The position numbers and the translations under genes are program-made. Shown one piece after another: positions 8,114 to 15,505 of a DNA stretch of 52,865 nucleotides. Below the pieces are notes generated by a model. It saw nothing but the letters and a program-made list of their open reading frames with translations. It ran no database searches and was not told the origin of the DNA. Position 1 is the first letter of the stretch; the number at the start of each line of letters is the position of its first letter. The DNA lies in the NCBI GenBank assembly GCA_033764095.1, contig JANRJF010000071.1, positions 1-52,865 on the forward strand, in the 5' to 3' direction. This stretch comes from JBDTMT01 sp033764095 (GTDB lineage Bacteria; Desulfobacterota; Binatia; HRBIN30; CADEER01).

Positions 8114-8414
8114 GGACAGGGATGATCCAGGGAGGAATATCGAAGGTCAGATCATCGCAGTCTACATCGCTGGGGATGTCGACGGTTTCGGCCGCGATGC
8201 CGTTCTCCATCAAAAACTCTTCCAAAAGTCCGTCTTGGTAGAGGTGACAGAAGTACGCGTTCTGCGCCTCAAGAATCGTCGCTGCCAACTCGGGGAGCGC
8301 GTTCGCCTCTACCGTCAGGTGCAGCGCGTCGCAATGAGCGACCAGCAGGCCGCTCTCCGGATCGGGCTGGTATTGCCACCTCGTCTCAAACTCAAAGCGA
8401 ATCGTCTTTGCCAT
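8085..8414 (-). CDS. hicB: HicB-like antitoxin (DUF1902-type)
   Basis: 109 residues. The N-terminal partial RNase H fold typical of HicB is visible (FETRWQYQPDPESGLLVAHC, then an ALPELAATILEAQNAYF helix). No clear C-terminal DNA-binding ribbon-helix-helix can be seen, as in DUF1902/HicB-related antitoxins. The ATG at 8414 follows GGTGG. It precedes and overlaps the toxin gene by 29 bases, so antitoxin is made first and translation is coupled. It should neutralise the HicA-like protein by direct binding. A possible promoter upstream (TTTGACA near 8545 on the minus strand) is weak evidence only. Confidence 0.65.
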   Translation of the reverse strand: MAKTIRFEFETRWQYQPDPESGLLVAHCDALHLTVEANALPELAATILEAQNAYFCHLYQDGLLEEFLMENGIAAETVDIPSDVDCDDLTFDIPPWIIPVHDPHVGARC

Positions 8415-8639
8415 CGGGCCACCCCTGCGCTTAACCTAGCGGCCACCAGCACCTTCCACCACACCTCTTGTACCGCCTTGAGGGAGCGTACCGGTCGCGC
8501 AGCGCCCGGGCAATATCGTCTTGTCGCCAGGGGTGTCAAAGCCAAAACGGGAACCCCCGGCGACTCCGAGGCCCAACGTTTCGAATTGGCGGTCAGCCCG
8601 GCTAATTGCCGGTCAACCCCGCATTGGCGGGCAAGGCCC
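8415..8639. other. Gene-free stretch between hicB and the right-hand repeat
   Basis: With the adjoining repeat, this is the longest gene-free gap in the window (8415-8787). No convincing gene is seen. It contains the probable hicB promoter region and, at 8583-8636, degenerate GGCGGTCAG/GCCGGTCAA units that match the inside of the left island edge. Confidence 0.5.
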
Positions 8640-8760
8640 GGTGACCAGTGACCGGTGACCGGTGACCGGTGAGATCCGACGGCAAGTGTCTCCATGTCTT
8701 CTACCGGTCACTGGTCACCGGTCACCGGTCACGCTGTTTTTCCTCGCCGCGCATCTGTGT
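8640..8760. repeat. GTGACCG-family hairpin and right outer arm of the island palindrome
   Basis: A local hairpin is formed by 8640-8670 and 8703-8732, each made of four GTGACC(A/G) units, with two internal mismatches. The right part, 8720-8760, also pairs with 5447-5487 across the island. Similar hairpins without an island occur at 31158-31298 and 48904-49032. Confidence 0.9.
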
Positions 8761-8787
8761 TCATGGTGACGCGTGGAGGAACGACCG

Positions 8788-9273
8788 ATGACCGAACCGG
8801 CGCCGCGACTCGCATTCGTGCACATCGACGATGTGCCGTGGACCGAAGTGATCGCGCAGCAGCACGGCGAGCGGCGCGTCTCGGTGCACGAGAAGTTCCT
8901 CGAGTGGACCGACCGGCGCATGGTGGTGCTGGGGCGCTACGACCCGAACATGATCATCGAGCGGCACGGCCATGCCAGCGACCATCTGGTCTACGTGCTG
9001 GAGGGCGAGCTGACGGTCGGCGAGCGGCACTGCCCGGCCGGGACACTGATCGTGCTGGAGCACGGCGCGGTGTTCGGGCCGCTGATCGCCGGGCCGCGGG
9101 GCGCGCTGCTCTTCGAGAGCTGGGCCGGCGACCCGCGTCCGGTGCCGGCCGACAAGGCGGGTTACTACGCGCTGCTCGCCTCGAAAGGCATCGAGCGCCT
9201 GCCCAACCCGAAGTTCAGCAAGCCGGACACCGCGCCCCGACAGGCCGACGACGGCAAGGATCTCTACTCGTGA
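8788..9273 (+). CDS. Cupin-domain protein
   Basis: 161 residues. The ATG at 8788 follows GGAGG by 8 bases and is preferred over a GTG at 8773. One cupin barrel is visible: ERHGHASDHLVYVLEGELTV gives the metal-binding His residues of motif 1, and PAGTLIVLEHGAVFGPL gives motif 2. A longer N-terminal arm and a C-terminal tail flank it. It may be a small-molecule dioxygenase, isomerase or sensor; the substrate is unknown. The amidohydrolase gene follows after 7 bases, so they are almost certainly one operon and probably act on related compounds. Confidence 0.82.
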   Translation: MTEPAPRLAFVHIDDVPWTEVIAQQHGERRVSVHEKFLEWTDRRMVVLGRYDPNMIIERHGHASDHLVYVLEGELTVGERHCPAGTLIVLEHGAVFGPLIAGPRGALLFESWAGDPRPVPADKAGYYALLASKGIERLPNPKFSKPDTAPRQADDGKDLYS

Positions 9274-9280
9274 GGCCGAC

Positions 9281-10519
9281 GTGAGCCGCCTGGTCTTCGC
9301 CAACGCGACGGTGTTCGACGCCGTCGACGGCACGCGCGCGCGCCAGACCGTCGTCGTCGAGGGCGAGCGCATCGTCGCCTGCGGCGACGCACCGGCGCCG
9401 CCGCAGCCGGGCGAGCGGCGCCTCGACCTGGCCGGACGCACGCTGATGCCTGGCCTGGTCACCTGCCACTTTCACTCGACCTACCACGAGCTCGGCCGCA
9501 CGCCGGCGCCGCTCGGGCTCGATCAGCCGCCGGCGTACCTGGCGCTGCGCGCGGCGCGCAATCTGGAGACCGCGCTGCTCGCCGGCTGTACCGGCGCGGT
9601 GAGCGCCGGCTGCGCGCACGACATCGACGCCGCCTGCAAGCTGGCGATCGACGACGGCCTGATTCGCGGCCCCCGCCTGCTGCCCGGCAGCCGCGATCTG
9701 TCCACCACCGGACACGCCAACGACTCGACGCCCTGGTACTGGAAACTGCGCGCCGCGCCGGCGATCCGGCTGTGCGACGGCGCCGACGGCTTCCGCCGCG
9801 GCGTGCGCGAGGAGATCAAGCGCGGCGCCGAGATCATCAAGCTCTTCGTCACCGGCGGGCACGGCACGCGCGCGCCGAAGGAGCGCGCCGAGATGACGCG
9901 TGCCGAGCTGGAGGCGGCGGTCGACGCCGCGCACGCGCGCGGCCGCCGCATCCGCGGCCACATCGTCAACAAGCCGGCGATCCTGATGGCGATCGAGGCC
10001 GGCATCGACGTCATCGACCACGCCGACGCGATGGACGCCGAGTGTATCGACCGGCTCGCCGACGCCGGCACCTTCGTCGCCCCCAGCCTGCTGTTCCCCG
10101 ACACGCTGGCGGCGCAACACGGCCCGGCGCTCGGCTTCACCGCCGACATGCGCGCCGACGTCGAGCGCATGTGTCGCATGCTTCCCGCCGCCAACGCCGC
10201 CGGCGTCAAGCTGGTGATCGGCGACGACTACGGCGCGGTCGGCCTGCCGCATGGCCGCTACGCCGCCGAGCTGGCGCTCTACGTCGAGCAGGCCGGCATC
10301 GCGCCACGCGACGTGCTGCGCTGGGCGACCGTGCACGGCGCCGCACTGCTCGGCCTCGGCGAGCAGCTCGGACGCGTCGCGCCCGGCCAGCTCGCCGATC
10401 TGCTGGTGGTCGACGGCGACCCGCTCGCCGACATCCGAATCCTGCAGGACGCCGCTCGTCTACCGATCATCCTCAAGGGCGGTGCGGTGGTGAAGGACGC
10501 GTGGCCGGCGGCGCGCTGA
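9281..10519 (+). CDS. Metal-dependent amidohydrolase (imidazolonepropionase/prolidase-like)
   Basis: 412-residue member of the amidohydrolase superfamily, hydrolysing C-N or C-O bonds in a TIM barrel with one or two metals. Visible ligands: H63 and H65 (CHFHS), K187 (IIKLFVTGG, a candidate carbamylated lysine), H227 (RGHIVNK), H247 (VIDHAD) and D315/D316 (VIGDDYGA). A small beta-sandwich made by N- and C-terminal segments (first ~60 residues, and QLADLLVVDGDPL) is also typical. The start is GTG, 7 bases after the cupin stop. Substrates in this clade range from dipeptides to cyclic amides and carbamates, and cannot be specified here. A TetR-type gene follows downstream. Confidence 0.88.
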   Translation: MSRLVFANATVFDAVDGTRARQTVVVEGERIVACGDAPAPPQPGERRLDLAGRTLMPGLVTCHFHSTYHELGRTPAPLGLDQPPAYLALRAARNLETALLAGCTGAVSAGCAHDIDAACKLAIDDGLIRGPRLLPGSRDLSTTGHANDSTPWYWKLRAAPAIRLCDGADGFRRGVREEIKRGAEIIKLFVTGGHGTRAPKERAEMTRAELEAAVDAAHARGRRIRGHIVNKPAILMAIEAGIDVIDHADAMDAECIDRLADAGTFVAPSLLFPDTLAAQHGPALGFTADMRADVERMCRMLPAANAAGVKLVIGDDYGAVGLPHGRYAAELALYVEQAGIAPRDVLRWATVHGAALLGLGEQLGRVAPGQLADLLVVDGDPLADIRILQDAARLPIILKGGAVVKDAWPAAR

Positions 10520-10571
10520 CGCGCCCCCGGCGACCGCTCGGCGCTGCCGCAGCGCGTCACCGCGGCGACCC

Positions 10572-10598
10572 TTGCAAAATTTATCAGCGCATAAGTAT
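10572..10598 (+). promoter_or_regulatory. AT-rich promoter/operator candidate for the TetR gene
   Basis: This short AT-rich island stands out in GC-rich surroundings directly before the TetR start. TTGCAA (10572) and AAGTAT (10593) could be -35 and -10 elements with a 15-base gap, shorter than ideal. TTAT-CAGCGC-ATAA (10581-10594) is a partial dyad that could be the autoregulatory operator. Confidence 0.4.
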
Positions 10599-10607
10599 GA
10601 CGGCCGC

Positions 10608-11306
10608 GTGCCCGTCCGCCGCCGCCCGCCGCGTCGCCAGCCGCGTTCCGCCGACACGCGCCTGCGCATCATGGACGCGGCGCTGCAGATCTTCGGCGAG
10701 CAGGGCTACGACGGCGCCATGACGCGCGACATCGCGCACGCCGCCGGCGTGCAGCAGCCGCTGATCAACTACCACTTCGGCAACAAGGAAGGGCTGTGGC
10801 GGGCGGCCGTGACGCACCTCTTCGACCAGCTGCGCGCGCGCTTCGCCGACACCATGCCCGGCCTGGCGCGGCTCGACGCCCGCCAGGCGTTCGCCGTCGT
10901 GCTGCGCCAGTTCGTGCACTTCAACGCCGAGCACCCGGAGCTGACGCGGCTGATGATCAAGGAGGCGACGGCGCACAGCAAACGGCTGGAATGGGTGGTG
11001 AACACGCACATCCGGCCGACCTTCGACGCGGTGCTGTCGCTGGTCCGCGCGGTACAGCAGCGCGGCAGCCTGCGCGGCATCGATCCGGCGAGCGCCTACT
11101 ACCTGTTCATGGGCGCCGCCACCGGCGTCTTCGTCATGGCGCCGGCGTATCGGTTGTTGACCGGCGCCGACGCGTTCGATGCGACGCGGCGCGACGCGTA
11201 CGCCGACGCCGTCGTTCAGCTCTTTCTCCCTGGGCACTCGGCGCCACGCCGGCGCGCCGGCGACCGGCTGCCGCCGGCGCTGCGCCTGGCGCGGCGCGCC
11301 AACTAA
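10608..11306 (+). CDS. TetR/AcrR family transcriptional regulator
   Basis: 232 residues from the GTG at 10608; a TTG further upstream would place the start inside the AT-rich control region. The N-terminal helix-turn-helix is clear (MTRDIAHAAGVQQPLINYHF, then GNKEGLW), preceded by an Arg-rich arm. The ligand-binding domain resembles the C-terminal domain class found in fatty-acid and xenobiotic regulators. It would bind a palindrome as a dimer and release DNA on ligand binding. It lies 26 bases upstream of the DUF1329 gene on the same strand, so it may regulate and be cotranscribed with the DUF1329-DUF1302 pair. Confidence 0.87.
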   Translation: MPVRRRPPRRQPRSADTRLRIMDAALQIFGEQGYDGAMTRDIAHAAGVQQPLINYHFGNKEGLWRAAVTHLFDQLRARFADTMPGLARLDARQAFAVVLRQFVHFNAEHPELTRLMIKEATAHSKRLEWVVNTHIRPTFDAVLSLVRAVQQRGSLRGIDPASAYYLFMGAATGVFVMAPAYRLLTGADAFDATRRDAYADAVVQLFLPGHSAPRRRAGDRLPPALRLARRAN

Positions 11307-11332
11307 CCATTCATTTCGACCGAGGATCACGC

Positions 11333-12631
11333 ATGCGCACGATGTCTTCCCTGTTCCGCGCCGCCGCGGCGCTCGCTCTGCTGGCACTGGCCAGCCCCGC
11401 CCATGCCGACGGCGTCGCCACCGGCCAGTCCTGGATACTCGACAGCAACAACTGGCAGCAGGCGCAGGACCTGCTGCCGCCGCCGGTGCTCGATCGGGTG
11501 AAGAAAGGCGACTACTGGTTCAAGGTCCAGCCGATCGACCCGGAGAAGTTCAAGCACAACTACTCGGACGCCTTCTGGGCGGCGAGCGAGGCCAACGCCG
11601 GCAAGTACGACCTCGACGCCGAGACCTGCGGCCTGAAGGACGTCGCCACCGGCGAACCGCCGAAGTTCTACTTCGGCTACCCGTTCCCCAAGGTCGACCC
11701 GAAGGATCCGCAGGCGGGTTGCAAGATGGCCTGGAACTTCGTCGCCGCCACCAACCAGGGCGGCGGCGGCGGCGCCACCTTCACGCTCAACGGCATCGAC
11801 AGCGGCGGCGAGTACAAGCGCATCAAGGCGTGGATCCACAGCATGGCGTTCCTCGGCCGCCACGGCGGTCCGGTCGACAACCCCGAGAACCTCGCGCTCA
11901 CCGCGCTCACCGGCGTGCTCGAGCCGAGTGACATCGACGGCGTCGGCGGCCTGGTGAAGCGCACCAACACCTGGACCTCGCAGGACAAGAGCTGGTTCTA
12001 CGTGCCGGCGACGCGACGCGTGCGCCAGGCGAGCTCGGCGGCGCGCTCCGAGCCGGTCGGCGGCATGGACATCTTCGCCGACGACATCAACTGCTACGCG
12101 GGAAAGGTCGAGTACTACAAGTGGAAGGTGATCGGCGAGGGCAACATTCTCGCCGGCGTGCTGCAGCCCGACCCGCTGATCGCGCAGCCCGTCACCGCCT
12201 CGCGCACCGAGGTGAAGATCCCCTACTTCAAGGGCGCCTACGAGACGCCGGGCGCCAAGGGCGCGCCGTGGCTGATCGTCGACAACCTGGTGCTGATCCC
12301 GCGCCCGGTGTGGGTGCTCGAAGGCGAGTCGACCGATCCGTACTACAACTTCGGCAAGGTCATCATGTACATGGACAAGGATCTGTACCGCATCTACTGG
12401 AAGCTCGTGCACAACCGCGCCGGCGAGTACTTCTACAACGCCATGTGCGCGTACCACTGGTCGAAGACCGCCGACGGCAGCTTCTCCGCCGTGTCGCCGA
12501 ACCTGGTGGTCGGCGTGAACGACAAGACCAATCGGGCCGCGCTCGGCGGCCGCTACAGCTCGCAGTTCTTCGAGAAGGCGTGGCCCGAGGACTACTTCTC
12601 GTTGCGCACGCTGACGCATCTATCGGACTGA
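11333..12631 (+). CDS. DUF1329 family exported protein
   Basis: 432 residues with a cleavable signal peptide (basic start, Ala/Leu core, cleavage near SPAHADG). The ATG at 11333 has CGAGG at a suitable distance. DUF1329 proteins are periplasmic or outer-membrane-associated and are annotated as related to lipoprotein-sorting proteins. They are usually encoded next to a DUF1302 barrel, exactly as here (45-base gap). The role is unproven; transport or sensing of hydrophobic compounds at the outer membrane is a reasonable guess. A paralogue, nearly identical in its C-terminal half, ends at position 672. The pair could act as direct repeats flanking about 11 kb. Confidence 0.88.
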   Translation: MRTMSSLFRAAAALALLALASPAHADGVATGQSWILDSNNWQQAQDLLPPPVLDRVKKGDYWFKVQPIDPEKFKHNYSDAFWAASEANAGKYDLDAETCGLKDVATGEPPKFYFGYPFPKVDPKDPQAGCKMAWNFVAATNQGGGGGATFTLNGIDSGGEYKRIKAWIHSMAFLGRHGGPVDNPENLALTALTGVLEPSDIDGVGGLVKRTNTWTSQDKSWFYVPATRRVRQASSAARSEPVGGMDIFADDINCYAGKVEYYKWKVIGEGNILAGVLQPDPLIAQPVTASRTEVKIPYFKGAYETPGAKGAPWLIVDNLVLIPRPVWVLEGESTDPYYNFGKVIMYMDKDLYRIYWKLVHNRAGEYFYNAMCAYHWSKTADGSFSAVSPNLVVGVNDKTNRAALGGRYSSQFFEKAWPEDYFSLRTLTHLSD

Positions 12632-12676
12632 CGCCGGCGCGCCGGGGGGCGGCGCCGACACGAAGGGGGGAGGACC

Positions 12677-15286
12677 GTGCGGGGTGTCTGGCATCGGACT
12701 CGCAGTGGCATCGTGACCTGCGCGGCGCTCGCCGCGCTGCTACTCATCGGCAGCACGGCGGCGCACGCCGTGCCGTTGGTGGCGATCGAGGGTGGCACCG
12801 GCGTCGAAGGAGGAACCGCGGCGGCGGTGCTGTCGCTGGCCGACGACCCGGACGGCCTGGCGGTCGCGGCCGACGTGGCGGTGCACTATCCGGACCCGCC
12901 GCTGCGCACCGAGCCGGGCGCCTGCACGCTGGCGGCGCGCCTGAGCGATACGCACCAGCTGACCGCGAGCGTGCCGCTCACCGGCGAGTTGCTCCTCGCC
13001 ATTGCGCCGCTCGAGGCGCCCCTGGCGCTCGGCGAGGGGGCGCTCGCCACCTGCGACTTCGGCATCGCGCTCGGCACACCCGCCGGCACCGCGGCGCTGA
13101 CGCTCGCCGATCTCGAGCTGCGCGACGCCGAGGGCACGCGGATCCCGGCCCAGACGCTCGACGGGGCCATCACCATCGAGCCGAGCGGCCCGACCCCCAC
13201 CGTCACCATCACGCGGACGGCCAGCATCACGCCGACCGCCACCAACACCTCGCCGCCACCGCCCGACACGCCGACGCCGACACCGACCTTCACGCCGACC
13301 CTCTTCCGGCCGACGGTCATCGCCAACGACTTCGGCAACTGCGCGATCGGCGGCGGCAACCCGCCGCCGCGCGGCGCCGGTCTCCTGTTGCTGCCGGTCG
13401 CGCTCCTGCTGCTGGCGCGCCGGCGGCGCCGCCGCGCGGCACGACGCGCCGCCAGCGGGCTGGGGCTGCTTGCCCTGATCGCGGTGGCCCACCAGGCGCA
13501 CGGCGCGGCGCTCGACGAAGCGGGCGAGATCAAGCTCGGCGTGCGCGCCTATACCGCCGCACGCATCGCCACCCAGGACACCAACAAGGAGATCATCGAG
13601 GGCGCGCCGGACCGCATCACGACGCGCGCCCTGACCTTCCCGGTCTCCTCTACCGGCCACCTGCGCCAGAGCCGATTCTTCGTCGAAGCGACGTTGGAGC
13701 ACGACCTCGACCGCCTGCTGAAGGAGGGCTTCGGGCCGCTGGCGCTGCTCAACGACCTGCCGGTCAACTTCCGCAAGTTCGGCTATTTCCTCTCGTACCG
13801 CGGCGAGTACGAGGGCGTGTACGACTACGGCCCCGCCGAGTACCGCACCGCCTACCAGTTCTACGATCAGCAGATCGCGCCGCCGAATCCGATCACCGGC
13901 GCGTCGCCCAACGTCGGCGCCTACCGCCGCCGCCTGCGCAGCGTCGCGGTGCTGCGCAACCGCCTCTTCCAGGCCTACCTGCAGTTCGACGTCGGCAAGC
14001 TGTTCGTGCGCTTCGGCCGCCAGATCCTCGCCTGGGGCGAGACCGACGTCTTCCGCCTGCTCGACAACATCAACCCGCTCGACAACAGCTTCGGCGGCTT
14101 CCTCGTCCCGCTCGACGAGCGGCGCGTGCCGATCGACATGCTGCGCACCAGCTACGCGATCGGCGAGATTCCCGGCACGCCCTTCTACGAGACCTACCTG
14201 GAGGGCTTCGCGGCGATCGACAACAGCGTCGGCTTCGAGCCCGGCATTCCGGTCGGTTCGCCGTGGCAGCTGCCCAACACCGTGCCGTCCGCGTCGCAGC
14301 AGAACATCCGCCAGACGCCGTCGCGCACCATCCAGGACATGCGCGGCGGCGCGCAGCTCAAGACCATGGTGCCGGTGCCGGGCATCGAGACCATGACGCT
14401 CGGGGTCGCCTACTACCAGACCTATCTCGACAACCCCGCGGCGCAGGTGTTCACCGAGACCTTCCCGCTGCCGATCTCGAAGGGCGTCGCCACCGGCTTC
14501 AGCGCGCTGGCGGTGCAGTCGGCGCCCAAGGTGCAGATCGCCGGCACCACCGCCACCTTTGCCGTGCCGCCCGACTGGGCGCGCTGGATCTACCTGAGCA
14601 GCGAACCGATCGTGCGGACGGAGCTCGCGTACTTCATCAACGAGCCGCGCTGGTCGCAGCAGGGCCTCGACCCGTTCGTCTTCGCCCTGGCGCGCGACGG
14701 CAAGGTCTGCCCGCAGGGCACCGTCGAACCGAACGGCTTCTGCGCCGGCCCGCGCCGCACCGGCGACTCGTGGAACTTCATGCTCGGCTTCGATACCCAG
14801 CAGGCGATCCGCTGGCTGAACCCCGACGCGTCGTTCTTCATCTCGACGCAGTTCTTCTACAAGCACCTGCGCGGCGGCCTGCCGCGCACGCCGATCAACA
14901 CCCCGTTCCCCGCCCTGCCCGGCCAGCCGGTGATCTTCAATGGCGAGGTCTACCCGGTCACCAACAAGACCTACTCGACCGACCGGTGGGGCCTGCCGGC
15001 GGGCGCCGCCGAGCCGGACCTCGTGCACAACCCGGTGGACCAGTACACGCAGACGCTGCTGATCGCGACGACCTACTTCGGCGGCAAGATGACGCCGAGC
15101 TTCACCGTCCTCTACGACTGGTCCGGTTCGGTCGTCCTGCAACCGCAGGTGACGCTGAGCTACGACCCGTTCCGCTTCATCACCAGCTACAGCTACCTGG
15201 GCGCCAACAACCTGCACGGCGCGTCGGGCACCAGCCTGCTGCGCGACCGCGACAACATCCTCTTTCAGATCGAGTATTCGCTCTGA
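12677..15286 (+). CDS. Composite protein: cohesin-like domain + C-terminal-sorting-like segment + DUF1302 beta-barrel
   Basis: 869 residues, GTG start after GGGGGGAGG. Order: signal peptide (1-31); a cohesin-like beta domain (~33-170); a Thr-Pro linker (~170-215); then Cys222, a Leu-rich helix (236-247) and a run of Arg, which is the layout of a MYXO-CTERM/PEP-CTERM-like sorting tail. A second hydrophobic, signal-like segment ending AHQAHGAA (~258-277) follows, then a full DUF1302 outer-membrane barrel to the end (alternating strands, terminal QIEYSL). Sorting tails normally end a protein, so this looks like two genes fused in frame. A TTG at 13388 is the only obvious internal start for a separate barrel. 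It probably acts with the upstream DUF1329 protein. Confidence 0.8.
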   Translation: MRGVWHRTRSGIVTCAALAALLLIGSTAAHAVPLVAIEGGTGVEGGTAAAVLSLADDPDGLAVAADVAVHYPDPPLRTEPGACTLAARLSDTHQLTASVPLTGELLLAIAPLEAPLALGEGALATCDFGIALGTPAGTAALTLADLELRDAEGTRIPAQTLDGAITIEPSGPTPTVTITRTASITPTATNTSPPPPDTPTPTPTFTPTLFRPTVIANDFGNCAIGGGNPPPRGAGLLLLPVALLLLARRRRRRAARRAASGLGLLALIAVAHQAHGAALDEAGEIKLGVRAYTAARIATQDTNKEIIEGAPDRITTRALTFPVSSTGHLRQSRFFVEATLEHDLDRLLKEGFGPLALLNDLPVNFRKFGYFLSYRGEYEGVYDYGPAEYRTAYQFYDQQIAPPNPITGASPNVGAYRRRLRSVAVLRNRLFQAYLQFDVGKLFVRFGRQILAWGETDVFRLLDNINPLDNSFGGFLVPLDERRVPIDMLRTSYAIGEIPGTPFYETYLEGFAAIDNSVGFEPGIPVGSPWQLPNTVPSASQQNIRQTPSRTIQDMRGGAQLKTMVPVPGIETMTLGVAYYQTYLDNPAAQVFTETFPLPISKGVATGFSALAVQSAPKVQIAGTTATFAVPPDWARWIYLSSEPIVRTELAYFINEPRWSQQGLDPFVFALARDGKVCPQGTVEPNGFCAGPRRTGDSWNFMLGFDTQQAIRWLNPDASFFISTQFFYKHLRGGLPRTPINTPFPALPGQPVIFNGEVYPVTNKTYSTDRWGLPAGAAEPDLVHNPVDQYTQTLLIATTYFGGKMTPSFTVLYDWSGSVVLQPQVTLSYDPFRFITSYSYLGANNLHGASGTSLLRDRDNILFQIEYSL

Positions 15287-15314
15287 CCTGAACTTCCCGC
15301 CAGAGAAGACAGCC

Positions 15315-15383
15315 GACCACCAAGACAGCAAGGACACCAAGGGAATCTCAGGCCCCTTCTTGGTGCCTTGGTGTCTTGGTGGT
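15315..15383. repeat. Hairpin repeat, CACCAAGG family
   Basis: Arms 15315-15341 and 15357-15383 are imperfect reverse complements built from CACCAAGR-type units. It lies between convergent genes and may also terminate both. The same family recurs at 34154-34255. Confidence 0.85.
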
Positions 15384-15459
15384 GATCTTCTGAGCGGCGA
15401 GGACGCGCGTTTCTCGCTCGAGTGTTCCGGCGCGGCAGGTGGCGGCACTAACAGAGCTG

Positions 15460-15487
15460 CTTCCCCCTTTTTCAGAAGGGGGGGAAG
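15460..15487. repeat. Short CTTCCCCC...GGGGGAAG palindrome
   Basis: An intergenic copy of the same pyrimidine-rich palindrome that has entered the adjacent sigma-factor gene at 15894-16050. It sits about 20 bases beyond the stop codon of that gene and could act as its terminator. Confidence 0.7.
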
Positions 15488-15505
15488 AGGAGGTGGCGGC
15501 GAACC

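Larger units (their letters stand above)
5488..8719. mobile_element. Accessory island with SWIM transposase and hicBA, inside a palindromic repeat
   Basis: Visibly lower in G+C than its flanks, it carries five genes: a poly-lysine membrane protein, a DDE transposase, a zinc-ribbon microprotein, hicA and hicB. GTGACCGGTGACC tracts occur at both edges in the same orientation (5475-5487 and 8641-8669), like a duplicated target. Just inside each edge lie related TGACCGCCA/TGGCGGTCA motifs (5494-5503, 5511-5520, 5528-5537 and 8585-8594), partly in inverted orientation. Exact ends, target duplication and whether all five genes move together are inference. Confidence 0.65.

Noticed and set aside
6357..8651. 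764-codon plus-strand frame across the transposase island
   Set aside because: It is antisense to the transposase and hicBA, and crosses their control region; no coherent domain.
8315..8695. 126-codon minus-strand frame overlapping hicB
   Set aside because: It runs through the hairpin repeats and overlaps the better-supported hicB frame; no motif and no ribosome-binding site.
12740..15448. 902-codon minus-strand open frame opposite the DUF1302 gene
   Set aside because: High-GC antisense frame with Arg/Glu/Ala-rich sequence and no motifs; the plus-strand protein is clearly real.
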